Below, one piece after another: positions 1-10,493 of a DNA stretch of 64,000 nt (its first letter is position 1; each line of letters begins with the position of its first letter). The position numbers were made by a program, and so were the translations under genes. The notes under the pieces were generated by a model. That model had not been told where the DNA came from. It did no database searches and saw only the letters and a list, made by a program, of their open reading frames with translations. The stretch lies in assembly GCA_027625915.1 (NCBI GenBank), contig JANTQA010000023.1:11656001-11720000 (forward strand). Reading direction: 5' to 3'. Origin of the DNA: Anaeramoeba flamelloides (taxonomy: Eukaryota; Metamonada; Anaeramoebidae).

Positions 1-207
1 CCCTGGGTGGATTTTAGGTGTATCTCAAAAAACAGAATAATTCTCGACAAAATTTTAAAATTAGATCTAAACAGCAGAAATGTGTTCTATATGAAGAATA
101 AAGGTTTGCCAAACCAATTTTACAATTTTGTTTCTGAACAGTCGATTAAAAATTTTGTAACTCGAAAAAAACATTTCGCAGTTAGAAAAGTGAAAAGAAC
201 AGTTTAA
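1..207 (+). CDS. 3' end of an unrecognised gene, cut by the left edge
   Basis: An open frame enters from base 1 (Pro-Trp-Val-Asp...) and runs 68 codons to a TAA at 205-207. Its base composition is visibly richer in G and C than the DNA that follows, which is how exons look elsewhere in this window. The tail is strongly basic, ending in a KKHFAVRKVKRTV-type sequence. No domain is recognisable from 68 residues. It could be the last exon of a gene to the left or a relic of a mobile element. The first base is not a start; translation must begin outside the window or be spliced in. Confidence 0.4.
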   Translation, partial: PWVDFRCISKNRIILDKILKLDLNSRNVFYMKNKGLPNQFYNFVSEQSIKNFVTRKKHFAVRKVKRTV

Positions 208-278
208 ATGAGGTTTCCTTTCGGTTCTGTGTCTTTAGAGAAGTGAAGATTTTGAGAAAAAAAAGTATTTGGAAAGTA

Positions 279-757
279 CTGTAGCCAAAATAAAGCGTGC
301 AAAAAAATTTAATGCGTGTTTCAAAAATAAAAAGCGTGTTTTTTTGTTAAAGAAAACCTATACATTAACCGATCAAAGAAACCAATAATAAACCCTAAAA
401 AAATATGGTAGTGGTTTCTTAAAGTTCTATTATTTAAAAAGAAATTCTAAAAATAAAGGATCAAATTGAAAAATTTATCTCAAAAAATTGAGTTAATTTT
501 TTTGAAAATTTTTTATCATCGAAAAAAAAAAAATTTCAAAAAAAATTGAGAATATTATGGAAAATTTTCAACTATTTGCATGAATAATTTAAATTTTACT
601 GAAAATAACCAGACCTTTACTTTCAAAATTGATTTGAGCTCGGGTATACTATTGGGTAGTTGATTGGATGTTACATTGGTACAAGAATAAAAACAAGCAC
701 GGATAATATTTTGAAACGCAGATTATAGTCGTTGTGCACGCATTATTTTGATCACTG
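279..757 (+). mobile_element. MITE family M1, copy 1 (mariner-type TIRs)
   Basis: This 479-bp non-coding element lies between TA dinucleotides (277-278 and 758-759). The left end reads CTGTAGCCAAAATAAAGCGT. The right end, reverse-complemented, reads CAGTGATCAAAATAATGCGT. The similarity continues inward for about 70 bp (a TTTCAAAA block, then a CGTG-T-rich block). A second copy lies at 16871-17355 in inverse orientation and a decayed third at 17580-17902. TA target duplication and CAG(T)G-type ends fit a non-autonomous Tc1/mariner element. Confidence 0.8.
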
Positions 758-1251
758 TAGCTTTAATAGATCAAAGTGGGAAGTTTTAAATCTTTTTAAG
801 TGATTCTAAACAACAAGGAAAAAGTTGAAAAATACATGTAGCTCGAGTTTAAACCAATATAAAAGTTTGAAAAAAAATCTTTGTGTTTTCATTTTTTTTC
901 TTTTGATTAAAATAACTCACTTTTTAATTATTTTTTGAAATGTGGAACCAAAAGTAGAAAGAAAAAGAAAGATCTCTTTTAAGGAACACTAAATGCAAAA
1001 AAATCAGAGGGGATTTCTTTACAATTCAAAGATGGGAAAAGTTACTTCTTGTTAATCGAAATGTTAGTTCATTGGCCTTGTCTTACAAAAAAATCAAAAA
1101 GAAAAAGCAGAACAAAAAAACACCTAATTTGTGGATAGAAACAACTACTTGAAGAGATAGCCTTTGAAACAATAACTGTTGGAAGAAAAATCCAAAAACC
1201 AACAAAAGTTGGTTAATTTTTTTGTAGTGCTGTGTATTACTCATTTTGAAA

Positions 1252-1551
1252 CTATTGGATCTTCAAACAAAAAATAAAAAAGAAATTAAAATAATACTCA
1301 AATAACTCTTTAAACCACTCTTCATTTGTTACCATTAGTAAAGTAATTTTTTCAAGAAAAAGAAAACCAAAAAAGAAAAAATAAACTCTTTTGTTTTTAT
1401 TTATCAAACAATAAAGTTTTTTGATCTCAAATTTTTTAGTTTTTGTTTTAGTATCAAGTAAGCTTTCAGGAGAAAACATTTTGTATTTCCCTTGTTTTGA
1501 GAAATATCTTATATTTTCCCCATAATGAATCTTGAAAGACAGTTTGGACAT
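1252..1551 (-). CDS. possible first exon of a small beta-grasp (ubiquitin/PB1-like) protein
   Basis: An ATG at 1551-1549 opens a 99-codon frame on the minus strand. It begins MSKLSFKIHYGENIRYFS and ends in a low-complexity Phe-rich stretch, suggesting that only the first ~50 residues are coding, or that an intron lies within (an AAGAG/GTTTAT-like boundary is possible). The FKIHYGEN start resembles the first strand of ubiquitin-fold or PB1 domains; this is a weak, pattern-level resemblance. The first 50 bases form one arm of a strong hairpin with a second, oppositely oriented copy at 1576-1625. It may equally be a gene relic. Confidence 0.25.
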   Translation of the reverse strand: MSKLSFKIHYGENIRYFSKQGKYKMFSPESLLDTKTKTKKFEIKKLYCLINKNKRVYFFFFGFLFLEKITLLMVTNEEWFKELFEYYFNFFFIFCLKIQ

Positions 1552-1625
1552 CTACACTCGTGCTAAAGCCCTCGTGATATCCAAATGTCTTTCAAGATTC
1601 ATTATGGGGAAAATATTAGCGATAT
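1504..1625. repeat. long near-perfect hairpin (about 48-bp arms, 23-nt loop)
   Basis: The left arm is 1504-1552 and the right arm is 1576-1625. They are reverse complements with only a few differences and a 1-2 base bulge. The shared core, CCCCATAATGAATCTTGAAA on the left arm, is exact. Both arms encode the same peptide, SFKIHYGENI, reading outward from the loop, so this is a head-to-head duplication of a coding start and not a random palindrome. Confidence 0.9.
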
Positions 1626-1647
1626 TTCCCTACAAACCGGGAAATAA
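1585..1647 (+). pseudogene. second, divergent copy of the SFKIHYGEN exon, broken
   Basis: An ATG at 1585 opens MSFKIHYGENISDISLQTGK, followed at once by two stops (TAA TGA, 1645-1650). In the same frame, after the stops, a coding-like stretch resumes (LTLKEKLESQKRIVLK, about 1660-1710) that looks like the helix of a ubiquitin-like fold. It is the mirror copy of the minus-strand start at 1551. The stops could be real decay, or could mark an intron that I cannot place with confidence. Confidence 0.35.
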
Positions 1648-1799
1648 TGACAGTTACTCACCCTTAAAGAAAAACTTGAAAGTCAAAAAAGAATTGTGCT
1701 GAAGCTTTTTTGGATTAATTTGTGAATTGAAGTTTGTGGGTTTTGTTTTCAAGTTTCCAAATTAAACAAACTAATAAGAAAACCAAAAAAACAAAACAA

Positions 1800-2290
1800 A
1801 AATTTTACACTTAACCAGTACAAGACTAACAATCCATACAAGAACTTTCAAGACTTTTTCAGAACTTTCAGACTAACAGTCTGAAAGAGTTCAATTTCTG
1901 AGATTCTTTCATATTTTTTCAAATTTCAAATACTCGATATAAACTTTTATAAGCCAAAAAAATATATACAAAAACAATAATTACCTAAAGATAACATTTT
2001 AAATTTATTGATATTTTTAATAGTTCTCTTAAAAAAAAATTATTTGTTAGCTAACAAAAACCTGAAACTGTTTTTTAAAAAGGACAAAGTGGAAAGTTGT
2101 TTAAATTAGATTTTTTTAAAAGTTTGATTTGTTTAAACTTTTAAATACAAAGTTGTTTAATTTTGATCTTGTAATTCCTTTCAAAATTTTGAACAATTTC
2201 AAAAAACCAAAAGTGTTGCTAAGGAAATAAAGTGACCAAAATATTTCAGAGATTTTTGTCTTGACAAGAGGGCTTTTATTTTATTTTTTT
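1800..2290 (+). repeat. inverted-duplicate segment, left arm (RPL23 upstream region)
   Basis: This stretch is similar, in reverse complement, to 7740-8190. Matching blocks in order: AATCCATACAA, CTTTCAAGAC, TTTCAGA-TGACAGT, TATTTGTTA, ACCTGAAACT, AAGTGGAAAGT, TTGTTTAAA, CTTTTAAA, GATCTTGTAATT, TTCAAAATTTTG, and TTGTCTTGA. The arm contains the immediate upstream region of RPL23, ending about 35 bp before its ATG. It could be an old transposon-like segment or a duplicated promoter. Confidence 0.7.
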
Positions 2291-2324
2291 TAATTTTATC
2301 AAATTTTTTAATTAGTTTTTAAAT

Positions 2325-3039
2325 ATGTCCAAAAGAGGTAGAGGCGGTGCTACAGGAAACAAATTCAAAATCTCAGTTGGTCTTCCAACAGCAGCTATTG
2401 TCAATTGTGCAGATAACACTGGTGCCAAAAATTTATATATTATCGGTGTTAAAGGTGTACAAGGAAGATTGAACAGATTACCAGGCGCAAGTGTTGGTGA
2501 TATGGTAATTAGTTTATTCATTAATTTCATTTGGATTTTTTAACTAAAATTTTTTACTCTTTTGTATTGTTTCTTTTTTTTTTTTTTTTTTTTGTTTAAA
2601 TTACGTTTTATTTTTAACTTTGGAAACCATTAGATTATTTGTTCAGTCAAAAAAGGAAAACCAGATCTCAGAAAAAAAGGTAAACAAATTGATTCAAAAA
2701 AAAAAAGAAAACAAAAAAATTTCTTATTTGCTTTTTTGTTTTTTTTCATAAATTCTTTTTATTTTGGTCTGTTGGTTAATTTTTCTTTTTCTTTTTCGTT
2801 TTCCTTTTTTCAACAATCCCTTACTTTTCAATAACAAATTAGTTTTAGCAGGTGTTATTGTAAGACAAAAAAAAGCATGGAGAAGAAGAGAAGGTGTATA
2901 TATCTTTTTTGAAGATAACGCAGGTGTCATTGTTAACCCAAATGGTGAAATGAAAGGATCTGTTGTAAATGGACCTGTTGCAAAAGAGTGTGCAGATATC
3001 TGGCCAAGAATTGCAAGTAATGCAAGCTCTATTATCTAA
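2325..3039 (+). CDS. RPL23: 60S ribosomal protein L23 (uL14), three exons
   Basis: This encodes ribosomal protein uL14, which sits at the subunit interface of the large ribosomal subunit in the cytosol. The exons are 2325-2504, 2634-2679 and 2843-3039. The introns (129 and 163 nt) start GTAATT and GTAAAC, both end in TAG, and have phases 0 and 1. The joined product is 140 residues, the same length as animal and fungal uL14. It matches the family throughout: MSKRGRGG start, [22 protein letters not shown]-like block, [57 protein letters not shown]. All key blocks are present, with no frameshift. Flanking DNA is extremely A/T-rich. The upstream 0.5 kb is an inverted copy of the ankyrin gene's upstream region. 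Confidence 0.97.
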
Positions 3040-6000
3040 AAAAAAAAAAACTCACAGAAAAGAAAAGGAAAAACTAATTCGTGATTTCTTTTTTTTTAAG
3101 ATCCAAAAAAATTATCAACAATTTTTTTGACAACAAGCTATAAAAAAAAACATACTGACCAAAAACAAAATTTACACTATACCAGTGTTATGAAATAAAT
3201 ATGAACGACTTTTCTTAAATGCTTTTTTTTTTTCTTTTTTTCTTTTCTTTTCTAACAAACAAACAAACAAACAACAAATTTACAATTCCACCCCTTTCGA
3301 AAAATTCTCAATATTTTCTCAAAATTCTCTCAGCACAATCCTCGTAATTTGGTGTATTGCATTTTGGGACAAATGGTCTTGAAAACAAATAATATCATTT
3401 TGTAATGTCTTATCAGATTATAACAAGAATTGCCAACAAAGAGAGGGTGTTTTTCCCTTTCTTTAGGTTCTTTACTGTAAATAAGAATAAAAGTAAAAAT
3501 CACTCAAAATGAAGATTCAGGCTATTTGTTTTTTCTCTTATTTATAAGAAGTCCATTGATACGATTTCCAGATCAAATGAATTTTCGATCCAGTAACTTT
3601 TAATCAAATAATTTGAGATCTAAATAAAAGAAAAAAACTTGTTAAACCATGGGTTCACAGAATGTTGCTAATATTTAGTACCTTATTTAAAAAGTAGTTT
3701 TGTAAGAAATAGTTCTTAGTTGTACGAAAAAAATTCTCCAACATAAAGTTGAAATTCATTAACTATGACAATACTATCCATCTTTTTCTTTTTGAATTCA
3801 GTGCTAATTTTAGATATTTTTCGGTTCTTATTTGTGATAATTCTGTAACAGTCATCTCAAAAACTTATAATAAAAACAGAATAACGATTAGGGATAATTG
3901 ATCAAATTTTAACTTTAGTTAAAACTTAAAAATTATCAATTTTTTTATAGAAAAAACTGCATGCTTGGCTCAACAAGATCCTGATAAATTCAAAGAAATA
4001 TCATAAAATTTTTAATTCGTTTTCCATATTACAAATTTTTTTTACACAAGCTTTGATTAAAGTATCCTATAAGCTGGATTTCAAAAATAGGTGCAGATTT
4101 TTCAACAGAAAAAAAATTGATTAATTGTTTTTTTTTTTTTTTTGAATAATAATGTATTTTATTAAAGTGTTTAGAGATAATAACCAATTTAGATTAATAA
4201 ATTAAAATTGAGTGTGATCATTGTTTTTTGAAAGACAAATGAAAAAAGAAAATAATAATAATAATAAATAGTGCCCCGAATTTTGAAATTTGGCAAATGA
4301 TGACACTATCCTTAAACCCAAATTCATTTTTTTTTTTGCCTGAAGGAAATACTATTTTTGAAAAAAAAATAATACCAAAAAAATTATATTGATAATACTA
4401 AATTAGAACACCTAACTAATTGGAATATTTTCAATTATTTGTAATGTATAACCCAACAAAACAACAAAACAATAAATATCAATCAACATACACAAATATA
4501 ATTTCCAAATTTTTTTAGAAAAAAAAGTAAAAAAAAGAAAAAAATAATATGTTAAAGTAAAAATATGTTTAAAAAATGATTTTTTTTTCTTAAAGATTGA
4601 GGACTTGAAATTTGGCTAAAAAAAAAAAAAACGGATTAATCAAAAAAACTTGATATATCAAATATTCCCGAAATCACAGACAACATTGAAAATACTAGAA
4701 TTTTTTTTAAAAACTAAAATAAACTTTTTGAACAACTTCTATGAAACACCAGTAAATGCCCACCCACTTCAATGAAATAATTCGAATCTTATTGTAATTT
4801 TTTTTTTTTTGACTGGTAATAAAACCGACAAAAAATTGCAAATTTTTAAGACGAGTATTCCGCGTATTTTTTCTCTGAATAGAATTGAAACATTAGATGT
4901 CTATCTCATTTCAGATTATTTCAAAACGTATTTAATAAAGTTAGACAATGTCTTTTTATTGAAAATTTCTAAGTGTATATAGTTACTCCTAATTTTATAA
5001 TCTTGAAACCAATCCAAAATAATTGAGTAATATCTAAGCATGTATATAACTACCATAATTAAGGTTGCCAAAGCAAAACCCGATTTAACTCCCCATTCCA
5101 GAATAGAAACCGGTTTAATCTAGGTCAACATACCCCCACACAACATAAAAAAACCCATAACAAAGCTAGATATACCCATGTATATACACACACCCACCCT
5201 AAAAAGTACAAACATATACAAATCCATTGAAATGGTAACTTAAAAAAAATAAAAAAAAAACTTTTAATGGGGTTTGATCAAAAAAATTCCTAAAAAAAAT
5301 TAATATTAAAGTAAAATTCTTATTTTACCTTAAAAATTTATTAATGAACATTAAGGTTTCTTAAAAGTAATTCAAAATGTGTTTTTAAATCCTTAAAAAA
5401 TTATATAGTATTTTTGGTTTTCCTGTATTTTCCGGAATATTTTAAATGCACAAGCAGGTTTTTATTCCATGGGAAAATTAAAAAAAAAAAAAAAGTTGTT
5501 TTCATGTGTTGTGAATAAGTAGACTGAATACTTCCCACTAAAATTATCTTTAATTTATCATATTTCTATATTAATCTTACTACTTATAAAAAATCGTGAA
5601 ATTATTGTAATTGAAAGAAAAAAAACAATTTAACATCAAAAAATGAAAAGAATTTTTATTTTATTCCATTGATTTGGTTTGTAACCAAAATAAGAAATAT
5701 TATTAAAAATTTCAATTAAAATAAATTTTGATATAATTTAATCCTTTTCAAAAATAAAATTTCTGATCGATCACAAAAATTCTCAAGTAAAAATAAAAAA
5801 AAAAAATAAAAAGAGTCAAATACTTAGGATTAATAAGTAAATTTATCTTAGATTTTAAATTAACACCCACTCTCAACCCTACTTAGATTGAGACTTATTT
5901 TTTTATCTGACATCTACTCATAAGTTCCTCTTTGTTATATTGAAGTAAATACAAATTATGATAGAATAATGAGTCTATTAATAAAGAATTAAAATTATAA

Positions 6001-6460
6001 TTTTTTTAAAATTAATCTAAAAGATGAAAGGACTTATTAATTAAATTTAGCATAATTTGAATTATTTTTTCCAACAACGAAACAAAAATCCCAAATTATT
6101 TTATTTTAAAAAGCATTAATTTTAATCATAAAATCAATTAAATAAAAGTTTGAAAAAATGAAATTAGAAATAAAAATGAAATTATTTTTTTATCAAAGAT
6201 CTCAAAGATTCGAAAGAAAATAAAATTTCAGAAATAACGACTGTTGATAAGGGTCTAAATAGAAAAAAAGTATTTTTAGTATTAAAAACAAATAAAATAT
6301 TTCTTCAAGTTAATTTTCATTAATAATGGGGGATAGAATTAACTTGATAGAAACAATTATTGTTCACTTTCTTCAAGTTAGAAATCTTGACATAAATTTA
6401 TTTTTTTTAAATGAACATTTTTTTAAATTTAAAATACTTTATTTTGTGATAAATAAAAAC

Positions 6461-6461
<1 letters not shown>

Positions 6462-6504
<43 letters not shown>

Positions 6505-7024
6505 GATTCCAAAAATTTGGACACAGTTTAAACAGTTGAAAGAACATCATTACTGTACTTTAAATTCAAATTGGAAAGAATTTTGATTTTACAAACAATT
6601 TCATTTTTTGTCTTTTTTGCTTTGTTTTCATTTCCTTTTTTGCAGTTACATAAACTGTTTGGTTAGATCTCGAAATTTTTTTTCAATGATTGTTAGAAGG
6701 TTAGTGTTGAGTTTGTTAAATTGGAAAACCAAATACAATTGGTAGATGGTATCTTATCATTTGATCGATCAACAATTGTTGGTGAAATTTCAACAAATTT
6801 ACCAATACATTTTTTGTTCCGCTAGTTTCATTATTTTGGACATACCTGTTTTTATTTTTGAGTTTTAAATTTTTTTCTTTTATTTGGATGAAAATGATTA
6901 CTTATAAAAACATTAATATCCTGTAACTTAAATGTAGTTTTATATTAGGTTTGGGAAAATACAATAAATTGGGTTTTTTTTTTTTGCCTATTTTTGATTT
7001 TGGGTGTGTCCAAATTTTTGGAAC

Positions 7025-7057
<33 letters not shown>

Positions 7058-7083
7058 GCGTGTGTGTGTGCGTGTGTGTGTGT
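6462..7083. repeat. (TA)n and (GT)n microsatellites split by a MITE
   Basis: A (TA)n run (about 6462-6499) and another (about 7031-7058) flank the M2 element exactly. The second passes into a (TG)n/(CG) run up to about 7083. The element appears to have inserted into a TA microsatellite, using TA as target. Confidence 0.8.
6500..7030 (+). mobile_element. MITE family M2, copy 1
   Basis: This 531-bp element starts AACTAGATTCCAAAAATTTG and ends with its near inverse (CCAAATTTTTGGAACGGGGTT), flanked by TA. The interior holds a conserved GATCGATCAACAATTGTTGG block and an AATACAATTGGTAGATGGTA block that recur in the other copies (35056-35587, 35878-36415, 40847-41379). No coding capacity is seen. 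The ends resemble those of the mariner element at 18635-19780. Confidence 0.85.
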
Positions 7084-7739
7084 TTCAAGATTCAAATACC
7101 TTGTTTGAGTTAAGTAACGATTCTATTGGAATTAACCATATAAAATATCAAAAATAGAATTTATTGTAAAAAGTTTTTTTTTTTAATAATAATAAATTAT
7201 AATAAACTGTCCACTTTTACAGTTTTTATTTCTTTAGCACTCAATAAAAATTCTAATGAGAATTAATTTATTTGAATATTTAGTCTTATGTTTCTATTAT
7301 TAAAATATATTGTAAAAATTAGTGGAATAATTATATTAAAGTTCAATTGCTAGTGTATCATCAAATTTAAGATTGGGTTGTCTCAAGACAAAAAAAACAG
7401 GGCAATCTGATCAAATTTTGAATTTATAAAAAATGAAAATTTGAACTTTTTTTCTAAGATTCATTAATTATTTTTTTTCGAAATAATTTTATTATTTTCT
7501 CAGTATTCCTAGTGTTTTTAAATTTAAAGAGTTTCCGACTAAAACAGGTTTTCTAATTGTTTGGGAAACAAAAAATCAAAAATAAATATTTTTTCATGCT
7601 GTGTAAATACTAAAACTCACAGTTTAAAGGGAAAATGTGAATTTACAAAGTTTTCCCTTACTTTTAACGAAATTGAGAAATAATTGTGACCCAAAAAAAA
7701 CATAAAAAATATTTTTTATTTTTAAATTAAAACATAATT

Positions 7740-8190
7740 CTCAAAATATTTAATTATCAAGACAAGAATAGCACTAAAATTTCAGTCCATTTTTTTACTT
7801 CACAACACTTTTTTTTTTTGAAATTGTTCCAAATTTTGAAAGTAATTACAAGATCAAAATTCTATAACTTTCAATTTAAAAGTTTGTACAAGTCAAACTT
7901 TTAAAAACATGTAATTTAAACAAACTTTCCACTTTTTGTTTTCATCAAAAGAGTTTCAGGTTATTGAAAGTTAACAAATATTTTTTTGGGATAACTGACC
8001 AAAATTTCTATTAATTTCAAAATGATATCTTTTTTTAATTTTTTTTTACCCTTTTTTGGTTAACAAAAGTTTTTTTCAAGTATTTGTTATTAGAAAGAAT
8101 ATGATAGAGGGAAATCTTACATACTGTCAATCTGAAAGCCCGAAAAGGTCTTGAAAGTGTTTGTATGGATTGGGCTATTCTTATAGTGAT
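7740..8190 (-). repeat. inverted-duplicate segment, right arm (ankyrin-gene upstream region)
   Basis: Reverse-complement partner of 1800-2290. It ends inside the first bases of the open frame that continues into the ankyrin gene (TTGTATGGATT at 8161). This supports treating sequence before the ATG at 8296 as untranslated. Confidence 0.7.
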
Positions 8191-8295
8191 CAAAGTCATT
8201 TTCACTTTTTCATTTTTCTCTTTCTTGCATTAAATACTATTTTTTTAAAAACCCTTTTTTCCTCAACACTTTCAGTCAAAATCTCAAAAACTCAA

Positions 8296-10458
8296 ATGAA
8301 ATCTGCCTCTTCAGTGGAAGAAATCAAAAAGAAATGGAATTGTAATAATGTAAATGAGAAATACACCGAAAATGATCCTGATTTGCAAACGATTTCAACA
8401 TTTCGGAGTGGCTTACATTGGTTGTGTGGATCTCATCATGTAAAGGTTAACCTCGAAAAAATGAAGCACATTCTCTCACTCGGGGCAAACCTAAATCTCC
8501 AAACAGATTCACGATTAAAAAGTACACCACTAGAACTTTTATGTTGGAAACAGGATATTTCAAAAGAGATTGAAAAATGTATCTTTTATTTAATTGAGAA
8601 AGGTTCAAACATTTTTATAACTGGAAAGCGTATGCTTGACGAAAGAGGGATTGGAATTTATTTAAAAAAAATGTTCCCCTTTAATTTTAATGATTCATTT
8701 TTCAAGATGTACTTGGCCTTACTCAAGAATATTGACAATCAACAACCATTGACAAACAAAAATCAAGATTTCAAGGGTGATGAAAATACTAATAACTCGG
8801 ATTCAAACACAACCTCAACAAACACAACAACAACAACAACAACAACAAACACAACCAAACAAACTTCACGATTAATTTTTAATATTTTTGATTTTTTAAC
8901 TGAAAATGAAATTGATCTTCTCAAAAAAAACAAAAAGATCAAAACCAAAGAAAAAGAAAAAGAAAAAGAAAAAGCAAAACAAACAAAAGAAATCTTAAAT
9001 CTGAACGATCAACTTAAAAAACACTTTGGAGTTAGCTCATTGCACCTGATCTTTTTGTTAATAAATCAAAATCAAATAAGAATAAAGAATTTAAGAATCT
9101 TTGAAAAATTAATTGTCTCAAAAATAATTGACACAAGGTGTCAGATGATCTTTAATTTAACACCACTGCATGTCCTGTGTTTAAGTGAAACTAAAAATAC
9201 TGAACTCATGTTAAATTTAATTGAGATTTATTATGAAAATAAGGGGAAAATTCAATCTAAAAATGATTTTGGACAAAATGCCTTAATGTTATATTTTTTA
9301 CAACAAAACAAATCAATTAGAATTATTAAAAGTTTAATTTCAAAAGGGATAAATGTCAATGAACAAGATTTAAAAGGAAGATCCTTATTATTTTATTTAT
9401 TTATTGGAAATAGGAATTCCAGTCATTGCACTAACAAAAAAAACAAAAATAAAAAAATTGAAAAGGTAAAAGAAAAAGAAAATGAAAAAATAATCAAAGA
9501 AGAAAAAGAATTAGAAAAAGAAAAGGAATTAGAAAAAGAAAAAGAAAAAGAAAAAGAAAAAGAAATGGAAGAAAAGGATTATGAAATTACCAAGTATTTA
9601 ATTCAAAAAGGAATAAATGTCAATCTTTTAGATAACAACCAAAACACAATTTTACATTTGGTTTGTAGCCAAAAAAAACCAAATTTAAAAATAATGCAAT
9701 TACTATTACAATCAACGAATATTGAAGTTAATCAAATTAATAAACAAAAATCAAATGCGCTTCATTTATTATGCCAAAATAAATATTTCAAAAATAAAGA
9801 ATTATATTTCCAAAGTATTAAATCATTAATTGATTACCAAGTAAATCAAAATTTATTTAATAATCAACAAAAAAATTGTATTCAATTAATCTGTTCAAAT
9901 CCTAATTGTACAACAAAAATATTACAATATTTAACCTCTCAAGGAGGCGATTTAAATAGCAAAACTAATAATAAATCCCAAATGAATTGTTTTCATTTAT
10001 ATCTCTTACAAAAAAATCTTAAAGTAAATATTTTAGAATTTATATTGAAACACAAGAAAAATATTATTAATGAAATTGAAAAAGATGAAAACCTAACAGG
10101 TTTTGAAATGTTTATCAAATATTCCAATTGCCAAGACAAAGAGAATTTTGAAGAAATTGTTGGATATCTTTTAAAAAAATATTTAAATTACTTTGAAAAC
10201 TTAAACAATAGTAATAAAGATGACGATGATGACAATGCATTAAAGAGTGAAAACGATAATAAAAAAAATTACAATTTCAAAAACAAAAATAATGAAAAAA
10301 ATGCGAGCAACAATATGAATAATCAAAACAACAGTGTAACCAACAACAACAACAATAATAATTCAACAATTAAAAATAATAATAAAAAAAAAGATAATAC
10401 CATTGATAATAATACTGATCATAAAAATAAAAATAATGATAACAACAACAACAACAGC

Positions 10459-10493
<35 letters not shown>

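Larger units (their letters stand above)
3040..7739. other. gene-free stretch between RPL23 and the ankyrin-gene upstream repeat
   Basis: No coding region can be supported here. It contains A- and T-homopolymers, (AAC)n just after RPL23 (3255-3280), an AAT run (4250-4268), a possible half TIR (GTGCCCCGAATTTTGAAATTT at about 4272), (TA)n and (GT)n tracts, and the M2 MITE at 6500-7030. AATAAA-like poly(A) signals occur just after RPL23 (about 3195) but are too common in this composition to be informative. Confidence 0.7.

Noticed and set aside
8161-8295. Upstream extension of the ankyrin protein with a hydrophobic stretch resembling a signal anchor
   Set aside because: It overlaps the inverted duplicated upstream repeat and has non-coding composition; the ATG at 8296 fits better.
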